Below, in pieces: positions 34,220-42,076 of a stretch of 64,000 nt of DNA; within the stretch, counting starts at the first letter, position 1, and every line of letters begins with the position of its first letter. Where the stretch lies: contig JADJAH010000003.1 in assembly GCA_016704345.1 (NCBI GenBank), positions 533,170 to 597,169 of the forward strand, given 5' to 3'. A program made the position numbers and the translations under genes. The notes under the pieces were generated by a model, which saw only the letters and a program-made list of their open reading frames with translations, had not been told where the DNA came from and made no database searches. Origin of the DNA: Ignavibacteria bacterium. GTDB taxonomy: Bacteria; Bacteroidota; Ignavibacteria; Tepidaquicellales; Tepidaquicellaceae.

Positions 34220-34693
34220 ATGAAAAACAAAATCAGATCAACATCATCTGCAGCCCGAATGCTAAGCGTGGCAATTCTGCTGTTCTTGATGTTCTCAGGT
34301 TCAGAGTGTAATGAACTGCTACAGGAGCCGGCGGTTCCGGATGCAATTATAGGAAACTGGAAACTTGTTCTGCAAGCCGGCGCATTGCAGGATATTTGCC
34401 CGGATGAAAATGTGAACTTCCAGTCGAACGGAATTGCATTGCTGACTTGCCCAAACTCAACACAGATATCACGGGACTTCAACTTGAGCAACAACGTTCT
34501 TAACTATACGCAGTCATCTGTTAGCTACGATGTAGTGTTTTCCAACAATAGTCAGACGCTTGAGCTGAAAGAAAAGAATGTTTCACGCGACCTCACTTAC
34601 CAAAAATTATCCATGAATGAAATTCCTCCGATCAATCCGAACGGAACTTCTTCAACGCACTCTTCAGAAAAGACGAAGGAGGTAACAAAATGA
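34220..34693 (+). CDS. Lipocalin-like lipoprotein, putative
   Basis: 157 aa from ATG 34220; an ATG at 34148 would place residues ahead of the signal sequence. Signal peptide and a probable lipobox (FSGSEC, Cys about 30). IIGNWKLV then an antiparallel strand pattern (VNFQSNGIALLTC, LNYTQSSVSYDVVF) resemble small bacterial lipocalin-like or META-like lipoproteins; the family is not certain. The gene overlaps the next by 4 bp (ATGA), so the two are co-translated, and it may act as a chaperone or inhibitor for that protease (inference only). Confidence 0.65.
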   Translation: MKNKIRSTSSAARMLSVAILLFLMFSGSECNELLQEPAVPDAIIGNWKLVLQAGALQDICPDENVNFQSNGIALLTCPNSTQISRDFNLSNNVLNYTQSSVSYDVVFSNNSQTLELKEKNVSRDLTYQKLSMNEIPPINPNGTSSTHSSEKTKEVTK

Positions 34694-36330
34694 AAAAGCT
34701 ATTAACATTCCTTATCATAGCTATCTCAGCCACGGCATTCATTGGGCTCAATTATTCATCAGAAAGCAACGAAAATAATTCAAATTCCGGCAAGCAGATT
34801 TTTACATTCAAGAGAACTATTTCACAGACCGATAATGCTTCTGAAATTGTAAGAGCGGCAGATGTTATGGAAGTTGACTTTGCCGTCGTTAGAGATCTCA
34901 TAAGAACATCACCGAATGAATTGACGGTTGAGATTCCATCGTCAAACGGAAAGAATCACATGCTGGAACTTACAAGAAGCTATCCTCTTTCGGAAGATTT
35001 CAAACTTACTTCAAAAAGCGGAAGCGCAACTTACCCCGTTAACTTCAAAGACGGACTTCACTTCTCCGGCAAGATAAATTCAAGACCGAACTCAATAGCA
35101 ACAATTAGTTTCTTCGAAGGAATGATGATGGGTGTGCTATCGGATGAAAGCGGCAACTTTGTGCTTGGTCCACTTAAGGGAGATAACGGTCTTCCAACAG
35201 GAGAGTATGTTTTTTACAATGATGTTGACCTCCTAAGCAATTCAGGGTTTGTTTGTGGTGTGGAAGGAAGAGAAGAAAGATTTGTTCTTCCGGTTGTAAA
35301 GAGTAATGATAATTCCGGCGGAACAGATAACCCGGCGCGGCTTCCGGTGAAGGTTTATTTTGAAGCCGACTATCAGACATATCTCGACAAAGGCAGTAAC
35401 ATTCAGGATGTCGCAAATTATATTTCCGGAATGTATAATTCCGTTCAGGCAATTTATCAGGCGGAGAACTTAGCTACTTCAGTTTCAAATATTGCAGTAT
35501 GGACCGGAGCGGATCCATACAGGAATTTAAATCAATCCGATCAAATACTTTTCGCGTTTGGAAGTAATACAAAGGACAACTTTCAGGGAAATCTGGCGCA
35601 CCTTATCTCCACAAGAAGCGGCGGACTTGGCGGAATTGCCTGGATCAATGTTCTTTGCGCTCAATATGAGCAGAGCAGTCAGGCGGGAAGATTTGCTTTC
35701 AGCAACATTGAAAGTACTTACAATAATTTCCCGACATACTCATGGACCATCAACGTTGTAACACATGAGATGGGACACAATCTCGGCTCACGGCATACAC
35801 ATTCATGCACATGGCCCGTCGGCAACGGAGGAGCGCTTGGAGCGATTGATTCCTGCTACAATGCTGAAGGCGGATGCTTTCCAAATCCCAGACCAAGAAT
35901 CGGAACGATAATGAGTTACTGTCATCTTTGGCCAACTAATCAGGGCGGTGGAGTAAATCTTGCTTCAGGCTTCGGACCATTGCCGGGAGATACAATCAGA
36001 TTGAGATACTCGCAGGCATCATGCCTTGACCGTGAACTCAATTCATCAGAGAGACCGGTAACTTATTCACTGAAACAAAATCATCCGAATCCTTTTAATC
36101 CATCAACGGTAATTAGCTTTACCGTACCTGAAGTCTCAAATGTAACGATGAGTATTTATGATATGAGCGGAAAGCTCGTTGCAGAGCTGATAAGCTCAAA
36201 GCTTCATGAGCCCGGATTTTATGACATCAGTTTCAATGCGGCGGCTTTCGGACTTTCGAGCGGAATATATTTTTACAGAATGCAGGCAGGCGGGTATGTT
36301 GAGACGAAGAGAATGGCGATGGTTAAATGA
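34690..36330 (+). CDS. Secreted reprolysin-like zinc metalloprotease with T9SS signal
   Basis: 546 aa, signal peptide (LLTFLIIAISATAFIG). Zinc site HEMGHNLGSRH (HExxHxxGxxH) at about 356-366 and the Met-turn GTIMSYCH about 45 residues later identify an M12B/reprolysin-type metzincin. An N-terminal propeptide of about 200 residues is likely. C terminus: KQNHPNPFNPSTVISF, then GIYFYRMQAGGYVETKRMAMVK, the type A sorting signal. It should degrade protein outside the cell. Starts within the stop of the lipoprotein gene. A heptamer array follows the stop. Confidence 0.9.
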   Translation: MKKLLTFLIIAISATAFIGLNYSSESNENNSNSGKQIFTFKRTISQTDNASEIVRAADVMEVDFAVVRDLIRTSPNELTVEIPSSNGKNHMLELTRSYPLSEDFKLTSKSGSATYPVNFKDGLHFSGKINSRPNSIATISFFEGMMMGVLSDESGNFVLGPLKGDNGLPTGEYVFYNDVDLLSNSGFVCGVEGREERFVLPVVKSNDNSGGTDNPARLPVKVYFEADYQTYLDKGSNIQDVANYISGMYNSVQAIYQAENLATSVSNIAVWTGADPYRNLNQSDQILFAFGSNTKDNFQGNLAHLISTRSGGLGGIAWINVLCAQYEQSSQAGRFAFSNIESTYNNFPTYSWTINVVTHEMGHNLGSRHTHSCTWPVGNGGALGAIDSCYNAEGGCFPNPRPRIGTIMSYCHLWPTNQGGGVNLASGFGPLPGDTIRLRYSQASCLDRELNSSERPVTYSLKQNHPNPFNPSTVISFTVPEVSNVTMSIYDMSGKLVAELISSKLHEPGFYDISFNAAAFGLSSGIYFYRMQAGGYVETKRMAMVK

Positions 36331-36494
36331 GAATTAGGAATTAGGAATTAGGAATTAAGAATTGAAATGGAAAATGGAAAGTGGAAAGTGGAAAGTGGAA
36401 AGTAGAAAATTGAAAATGGAAAATTGAAAATGGAAAATTGAAAATGGAAAATTGAAAATTGAAAATTGAAAATTGAAAATTGAAAATGGAAAAT
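36331..36494. repeat. Degenerate 7-bp tandem array
   Basis: First GAATTAG units, then GAAAATT/GAAAATG/GAAAGTG, directly after the protease stop. Same family as 18854-18998. Confidence 0.9.
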
Positions 36495-36599
36495 GGCACG
36501 AAGCGACGTTTTGTGATTAGCATTTTCTAACGATACTTTTGGATGAAGTTGTTTTGGTGAAGAAGACTAATATAAACGATCAATAAACTCTTTTTAAAA

Positions 36600-37040
36600 A
36601 TGATAAAAGCATACATGTACGTAATCGCATTTCTGATCTTTGCATCGGGCTGTTCTTCGAGTTCGGATGATTCGACATTCACGTTTGGAAAAGGGTCATA
36701 CAACTTTGTGATGTATGACAGCACCGGAAAGAAGATCATGATAAAAGGCATAATGAAAGTTGCCGGTTATCAGGGTGAAAAGATCTCCGGAACATTGGAG
36801 TACACAAATGTGTATGATGAGAACTTCAGCGGCTACAGCTCAATGAGCAAGGAGTTTGAGGGGAATGTGATCAAGAAGGAGAAGAAGGTTTGGATCAACA
36901 CAAACCCGCGCATTGCAGACAGCAATGTTTTCTGGAATATGATCATCGGCAAGTCGTCTATGAACGGAGAATGGAGCTATTCGATGTTCAGGGGTGCGGG
37001 GTCAAAAGGGAAAATCAAAGTAACGCAAATCAAAGAATAA
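36600..37040 (+). CDS. Small lipoprotein of unknown function
   Basis: 146 aa. Signal peptide with lipobox ASGC (Cys18) followed by Ser-rich SSSSDDS, so likely lipid-anchored. The body is beta-rich (MKVAGYQGEKISGTLEYTNV, MNGEWSYSMFRG), resembling small lipocalin-like folds, but no family is claimed. It ends 21 bp before the heme-porin gene, so they are probably cotranscribed and may act together at the envelope. Confidence 0.75.
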   Translation: MIKAYMYVIAFLIFASGCSSSSDDSTFTFGKGSYNFVMYDSTGKKIMIKGIMKVAGYQGEKISGTLEYTNVYDENFSGYSSMSKEFEGNVIKKEKKVWINTNPRIADSNVFWNMIIGKSSMNGEWSYSMFRGAGSKGKIKVTQIKE

Positions 37041-37061
37041 AAATCAGAGAAAGGAAAATTG

Positions 37062-38207
37062 ATGAACCGGAAACTTCAGATCTTTACCATCCTATTCATT
37101 GGGGCAGTGATTCTGTTTCAACTGAATGAGCTGATTGCCTACCCGCGGTTTGCCGCGTACACGGGAGAAAAGTGCATGGACTGTCACGTCAATCCGACAG
37201 GAGGCATCATGAGAAATTTTGCAGGATCAAAATATGCCGAGAAGAATCTTAACATGGATATGTTTAAGAAGATCGCCGGCAAAACGAAATTTGATCCGCG
37301 TCTCACAAAAGCAATTTCAATTGGCGGCGACGTCAGAGTCGCGCAGGTCGATAATGAAGTTGACGGCAAGTCAAACTACAACTCATTTCTTGCTATGCAA
37401 GGTGATGCTTATCTCAATGTTGAGCTTAACAAAATTGTTGATGTCTTCGTCACTTCCGGAATTCTCATCCCGGGCATTGAAACGCGTTATGAAGTTTACG
37501 GCATGTTACACAATCTTCCCGCAAACGGTTTCTTCAAAGTCGGCAGATTTAAGCCAAACTACGGAATAAGAATTGTCGAGCACCGTGCATATCAAAGGCA
37601 ATTCCTGCTCGGCGCTCCGTATGAAGCCAATACGGGATTTGAGATCGGAATTTCTCCGGAGTGGTTTAATTTCACAGCCGGCCTGTACAATCCGCCGAAT
37701 CTTGATTTTCTCGGACAGGATCCGCACAAGATGTTCGTTGCTTCAACCGATTTCAATTTTGGGTTTGATGATAATGAATTCAATGTGAATGTCGGAGGCT
37801 CGTTCATGAACAATCCATACAACACTCAGGACAGTGCATTCACACAAACCATCACCGGACTCCGGCAGGCATTTGGCGCAAATATGAGACTCGGAATAAT
37901 GAACAGGGTCGCATTGCTTGGTGAAATAGATTTTGAAGAGACTAAGACCGACTTCCCGATGAAGAGAGCATTGTATTGGTTTGGAGAGCTTGATGTCGTT
38001 GTGATCAAAGGCCTTGAACTGAGGGCGCAGTATGAATCTTACGACAGGAACAGGGATGTTGAGAATGACACCAGATCCCGCATAAGCGCCGGCTTTGCCG
38101 CGTTTCCGTTCAACGGATTTGAGACAGACATAATGGTGAGATTTGTAAGTGAAGATGCTGATCTTAAGAATGATGAGTTTCAGTGGAATTTTCACTTTTA
38201 TTTTTGA
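37062..38207 (+). CDS. Outer-membrane porin-like protein with a c-type heme motif
   Basis: 381 aa from ATG 37062 (a TTG at 37059 is possible). Signal peptide (FTILFIGAVILFQLNELIA) then RFAAYTGEKCMDCHVNPTGG: a CxxCH heme site (Cys38, Cys41, His42) with the CHVNPTGG pattern seen in several heme-porin proteins. From about 85 on, strands alternate as in a beta-barrel (YLNVELNKIVDVFVTSGIL, GFFKVGRFKPNYGIR, FNFTAGLYNPPN), ending in an aromatic FHFYF as outer-membrane proteins do. A single polypeptide joining a heme site to a barrel suggests electron transfer across the outer membrane (inference). Confidence 0.75.
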   Translation: MNRKLQIFTILFIGAVILFQLNELIAYPRFAAYTGEKCMDCHVNPTGGIMRNFAGSKYAEKNLNMDMFKKIAGKTKFDPRLTKAISIGGDVRVAQVDNEVDGKSNYNSFLAMQGDAYLNVELNKIVDVFVTSGILIPGIETRYEVYGMLHNLPANGFFKVGRFKPNYGIRIVEHRAYQRQFLLGAPYEANTGFEIGISPEWFNFTAGLYNPPNLDFLGQDPHKMFVASTDFNFGFDDNEFNVNVGGSFMNNPYNTQDSAFTQTITGLRQAFGANMRLGIMNRVALLGEIDFEETKTDFPMKRALYWFGELDVVVIKGLELRAQYESYDRNRDVENDTRSRISAGFAAFPFNGFETDIMVRFVSEDADLKNDEFQWNFHFYF

Positions 38208-38370
38208 GATACTCTTATAGCAAATTGATATCTCGTTGATTTATGGTTAATTGAAGAATGAGAGATTTATCATTTACGGGATTGGTTTTGAGTTTGATAA
38301 GACTGAAAATATGTATTTCCTCTCTGAACATAATTGCATAAGATTGCACGGCGAAACAAAATTTTTGAAC

Positions 38371-38646
38371 ATGGACAAAAATTTGAATATTCAGGAAATT
38401 AAGAAGAAGTTTCACATCTTGATTGATTCATCAAATGATGAGGATACATTGAATTTGCTTTATGAAATTTCTCTGTTCAAGCTTGATAAGGCGCCTGAGA
38501 TCAATCTGACAGTTGATGAGAAGAAGTCATTACTTGAATCTTATAGAGACAGCGAGAACGAAGAAGAACTTCTTTCCAATGAATGTGTAAAGGAAATGAT
38601 TAAGAATGGAATTGAGAACTCGATGGACAAGAAAAGCTTACAATGA
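38371..38646 (+). CDS. Putative antitoxin of a RelE/ParE-type pair
   Basis: 91 aa from ATG 38371; a TTG-based extension to 38251 is possible but its sequence looks non-coding. It is an acidic helical protein: MDKNLNIQEIKKKFHILID, then LNLLYEISLFKLDKAPEI and DEKKSLLESYRDSENEEELLS. This composition and position are typical of antitoxins before RelE toxins in Bacteroidota. No DNA-binding motif recognised. Overlaps the toxin gene by 41 bp. Confidence 0.7.
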   Translation: MDKNLNIQEIKKKFHILIDSSNDEDTLNLLYEISLFKLDKAPEINLTVDEKKSLLESYRDSENEEELLSNECVKEMIKNGIENSMDKKSLQ

Positions 38647-38902
38647 TTTTGAGGGAATTGTTGAATACCTCAGTTTAGAATTGGGGAAAAAATCGGCTTC
38701 TGAGTTTTGCAAAAAAGTGTTTGATGCGACCGAATTGCTTTCACAGTTTCCAATGAGCGGGATTGAGTACAACGAGGAGAGACAAATAAGGAGTCTGCGG
38801 ATCAGTAGGAATACACGACTTTTCTATAGAGTGAAAACAGACTCTGTCACAATACTAAAATTGCTTGATACCAGAAGAAGTCCTGGAAAGATCAATTTTT
38901 GA
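38606..38902 (+). CDS. RelE/ParE family toxin
   Basis: 98 aa: TRWTRKAYNDFEGIVEYLS, LGKKSASEFCKKVFDATELL, QFPMSGIEYNEERQIRSLRI, RLFYRVKTDSVTILKLLDTR and a final RSPGKINF. The layout (N-terminal helices, FPxSGxE turn, beta-strand pair, then LxDTRRxP) matches ParE-type toxins. The start lies well inside the antitoxin gene (41-bp overlap), implying translational coupling. Confidence 0.82.
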   Translation: MELRTRWTRKAYNDFEGIVEYLSLELGKKSASEFCKKVFDATELLSQFPMSGIEYNEERQIRSLRISRNTRLFYRVKTDSVTILKLLDTRRSPGKINF

Positions 38903-38995
38903 GAACCGTTTGTTAGATGGTGCCGACAGAAAGAACATTTCACAGATTCGATAATCCTACCTCAAGTTCTTGCAAAGCAATTTCAATAGCATTAC

Positions 38996-39517
38996 ATGCG
39001 CAAATTAATTTACAACGCCGGAGTCAGCGCCGACGGGTTCATTGCCGGCCCTGACGGAGAGTTTGACTGGCTTTTCACGGATCAGGATTACGGCATCGGC
39101 GAATTCATGTCTGAAATTGACTGTACTGTTATGGGAAGAAAATCTTATGAGATCATTGCGCAGCATGATAAGGATTTCTTTTCCACTAATGAGAATATAG
39201 TCTTCACAAGCTCAAGTTCTGAAAATACGCAGGGCAATGTCATGTTCACAAATGAAAATCCCGTTGATGTTGTAAGAGAACTAAAACAAAGATCGGGCAA
39301 ATCAATTTGGCTTGTCGGCGGAGGGATGCTTGCAGGTGCATTGCTTGATGCGGGATTAATTGATGAGTTACTGCTTTCATACCATCCGGTCGTTCTCGGA
39401 AAAGGAATTCCGCTTTTCAGATCAGGCGGTGGAATGCATATGTTCGAAACTACGGAAGTGAAGAATTTTAGCACGGGGCTTGTGCAGGTCAGGTACAGGC
39501 TTATGACTGAGCATTAA
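38996..39517 (+). CDS. DHFR/RibD C-terminal-like family protein
   Basis: 173 aa. N-terminal MRKLIYNAGVSADGFIAGPDGE and later CTVMGRKSYEII, VVLGKGIPLF and a GGG (IWLVGGGMLAGALL) pattern match the dihydrofolate reductase/RibD C-terminal superfamily (YwjB/YyaP-like), whose members bind NADPH. The specific substrate is unknown; most such proteins are of unassigned reductase function. Lies between two toxin-antitoxin-type modules in a gene-poor accessory stretch. Confidence 0.85.
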   Translation: MRKLIYNAGVSADGFIAGPDGEFDWLFTDQDYGIGEFMSEIDCTVMGRKSYEIIAQHDKDFFSTNENIVFTSSSSENTQGNVMFTNENPVDVVRELKQRSGKSIWLVGGGMLAGALLDAGLIDELLLSYHPVVLGKGIPLFRSGGGMHMFETTEVKNFSTGLVQVRYRLMTEH

Positions 39518-39657
39518 GACGGGATAACGGATTGGCAATGTTTAGAAATTTTTACGTTTACAAAGTAGAAGGAAAACTTTAGCTTATTTTGTGAATGAGC
39601 TAATATGCATTTATCTGTATTGAGTTAGACAAATTCCACAAATAAACTTTTTCCAAA

Positions 39658-39948
39658 TTGAAAACTGATTTGCTTGAAAGAATAACCATAAACTCCAAAG
39701 TATGCCACGGGAAACCAACAATCCGCGGGCTAAGATACCCGGTCGAGAATATTCTGGAACTTCTTGCTTCGGGCATGACTATTAAAGAGATCTTAGAAGA
39801 TTATCCGGATCTATACAGTGAAGATATTTTAGCCTGTATTAAATTTGCTGCGGAAACGATGTTCAGGAAGTCAGCATCTATAGCTTATCCCCGTAAGATC
39901 ATAAACAAGACATCAAAAGCTAAGAAAGTTCCAAAACCACATAAGTGA
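39658..39948 (+). CDS. DUF433 antitoxin-like protein
   Basis: 96 aa with a TTG start. RITINSKVCHGKPTIRGLRYPVENILELLAS then IKEILEDYPDLYSEDILACIKFAAE are the family core. The basic C-terminal tail (SKAKKVPKPHK) is unusual against the 78-aa copy at 30867. Overlaps the DUF5615 gene by 4 bp (GTGA), a coupled pair. Confidence 0.82.
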   Translation: MKTDLLERITINSKVCHGKPTIRGLRYPVENILELLASGMTIKEILEDYPDLYSEDILACIKFAAETMFRKSASIAYPRKIINKTSKAKKVPKPHK

Positions 39949-40295
39949 AGTTCCTTATTGATGCACAATTGCCTGAGACTCTATCGGATTTGATTTGTAC
40001 CATAGGGCATGAGTCAATTCATACACTTCAATTAGAAAAGAAGAACAATACAACAGACTCTGAGATAATTGATGTTTGTATTGAGGATGGTCGAATTCTG
40101 GTGACAAAAGACAGTGATTTCAAATTCAGTCACACTATGCACAAGAAGCCACCTAAATTGATTCTTGTTACAATAGGAAACATAGGGAACGTAGAGTTGA
40201 TGAAAATCTTCAGTGAAAATTTTGATTCAATTGTTGAGCATATATCGAAATATGATTTTGTGGAAATTAACAATAATTCTATCCTGTCTCGTTAA
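39945..40295 (+). CDS. DUF5615 (PIN-like) putative toxin
   Basis: 116 aa, GTG start in the overlap with the DUF433 stop. MKFLIDAQLP..., then TDSEIIDVCIEDGRILVTKDSDF contains the acidic residues (D, E, D-x-D) expected of PIN-like nucleases; LVTIGNIGNVEL follows. Full length, in contrast to the truncated copy at 31113. The pair is probably a toxin-antitoxin module, though for this family that role is mostly inferred from gene order. Confidence 0.8.
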   Translation: MKFLIDAQLPETLSDLICTIGHESIHTLQLEKKNNTTDSEIIDVCIEDGRILVTKDSDFKFSHTMHKKPPKLILVTIGNIGNVELMKIFSENFDSIVEHISKYDFVEINNNSILSR

Positions 40296-40305
40296 TGATG
40301 CCCTG

Positions 40306-41202
40306 TTACCCAAACACTTCCTTAGCCACAATATACGTCCCGCAATAAGCTTCTACAGTATGCTCAATTGGTTTTGAGTAACCGCCGCCAAGTCCCAAGG
40401 AAAGCGGAATTCCACGTCTCTTACATTCACTCATAACCATCCGGTCTCTTTCCATCAATCCTTTTTTACTCATACCAAGACGCCCAAGCGAATCTTCTTT
40501 CAAAGTGTCAACGCCTGCAATGTAGAGAACAATATCGGGAGCAAACTCAAATACTGCCGGAAGATTTATGCCAAGTAAACTGAGATACTCTTCGTCATCG
40601 GTTCCGTCTTCCAAACCAACATCAAGGGTTGAAAGTACTTTCTTAAACGGATAATTATTCTTCCCGTGCATACTGAAGATGAAGGCATTCTCATTGCTTC
40701 CCAGCATTGCAGAATTTCCGTTGCCCTGATGCACATCGAGATCAATGATTGCAACTCTTTCAGCCAAGTTGTTCCTTTGCAGATACTCTGTTACAACGGC
40801 GAAGTCATTGAATACGCAAAATCCTTCACAAGCATCTCTGAAAGCATGATGAGTTCCACCGGCGAGATTACCGGCGATACCATCTTCAAGCGCTGAGAGT
40901 GCAGAAGCAATTGCCCCGCCGACTGAATATGCCGAGCGAATGTACAACTCATAACTCCACGGCAAGCCAAGTCTTCGTATAGCAGAAGGATCTACATTCC
41001 CGTTTTGAAAGTCGTCATGATATTTTTCTGAATGAGCAAGAATGATCTGATCTCTTGTTGCAATATCCGGTTCCGACAATTCTTCTTCAGACAAAATTCC
41101 GCGTGACACAAGCATCTCTCTGAGCAGTCTGTATTTCTCGATAGGAAACCGGTGTCCCTCCGGAAGCGGGAAAGAATATTTATCTGAATAGAATACTCTC
41201 AA
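40306..41202 (-). CDS. Histone-deacetylase-like (AcuC/HDAC) enzyme
   Basis: 298 aa. Start TTG at 41202, overlapping the OsmC stop (TTGA), because family members start with LRVFYSD...LPEGHRFP; the GTG at 41256 would add 18 unrelated residues. Motifs: GGTHHAFRDACEGFCVFND (His pair), VAIIDLDVHQGNGN (zinc Asp/His) and LSLGLGGGYS near the end with DTLKEDSLGRLGM. Members remove acetyl groups from lysines or small amines using zinc; the substrate here is unknown. Follows the osmC-family gene in one unit. Confidence 0.9.
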   Translation of the reverse strand: MRVFYSDKYSFPLPEGHRFPIEKYRLLREMLVSRGILSEEELSEPDIATRDQIILAHSEKYHDDFQNGNVDPSAIRRLGLPWSYELYIRSAYSVGGAIASALSALEDGIAGNLAGGTHHAFRDACEGFCVFNDFAVVTEYLQRNNLAERVAIIDLDVHQGNGNSAMLGSNENAFIFSMHGKNNYPFKKVLSTLDVGLEDGTDDEEYLSLLGINLPAVFEFAPDIVLYIAGVDTLKEDSLGRLGMSKKGLMERDRMVMSECKRRGIPLSLGLGGGYSKPIEHTVEAYCGTYIVAKEVFG

Positions 41203-41618
41203 ACACTTGTTGTAGTAAGCATGATCTCCGAAAGAATAGTCCTTTGCACGGGACACCTCTCACCGATCTCAAGAATCCTTGCCTTTTGCTCATGAGTAAG
41301 ATCGCCTTTAATGCTAACCCTGATATCTATCTTATCAATCTTGCCGGTCTTTGTTTCACTGTTTTCAAATTCTTCTGCAGGGACCTTGTCATGGACGAGT
41401 TCTATGCTTATGTCTTCAAGCGGTAGTCCTTTTCTTTCAGCATACATTCTCATAGTGATAGCCTTGCATGCTCCTATTGCCGAGAGCAGAAGTTCATAAG
41501 GATTCATACCGGTATCAGTGCCGTTTGATTCAAGTGGCTCATCACTCAATATTGAATGTCTACGCGAGGATAATTCTGTCTTGTAGCCTGTTTTGTTTTT
41601 CAGCGATACATTATGCAT
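41199..41618 (-). CDS. OsmC family protein
   Basis: 139 aa. ESNGTDTGMNPYELLLSAIGACKAITMRMYAERKGL is the OsmC core with catalytic Cys (GAC), and CPVQRTILS carries the second reactive Cys (about 128). These dimeric thiol peroxidases reduce organic hydroperoxides. The first gene of a two-gene minus-strand unit with the deacetylase-like enzyme. ATG start with no strong ribosome-binding site. Confidence 0.92.
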   Translation of the reverse strand: MHNVSLKNKTGYKTELSSRRHSILSDEPLESNGTDTGMNPYELLLSAIGACKAITMRMYAERKGLPLEDISIELVHDKVPAEEFENSETKTGKIDKIDIRVSIKGDLTHEQKARILEIGERCPVQRTILSEIMLTTTSV

Positions 41619-42076
41619 GTTGTATTTATTTGATTCGACTAATATTGCAAATTATCCTTTACGTTCCTTAATAAAAATCTAATCAGTCTTCTCAGGTTTA
41701 CAAACCTGTAAATTTAATTCGTATCCTAAAGATATAACGGCTCACATTTTTTGAAAATTGATTGTCATTGCCAAGAATTCATTTGACATGTTAGTCGGCA
41801 ATACATACTTTTGTATAAAAGGAAAATCTGTTCTTGAAGGACATTGCAGAAGAATCAGAGAGTGTACTGTTTGCAAATTGCAGGTCTGCAAGTTCAGGGT
41901 CCGGACAAATCAAAACCTCATTCAACCCTCACACTTAAGATGTTAGGAACATCTTGCAATTTGTTTTAGATTTCAACTGATTTTAAATGCCTTCGAATAA
42001 CGATCAGTTGTTGCAACTCTGAGTTGATTAAATCTGAAATTAAGTATTCAAATCTGTTAAACGATTCATAAGCAAA
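41619..42076. other. Intergenic region between divergent genes, nothing recognised
   Basis: About 460 bp of AT-rich sequence between osmC (minus) and the M6-like protease (plus). No gene, structural RNA or repeat was recognised; the ORFs on the plus strand at 41758 look like chance frames. Both promoters should be here, but no clear TTG/TAnnTTTG pair was found. Confidence 0.3.
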
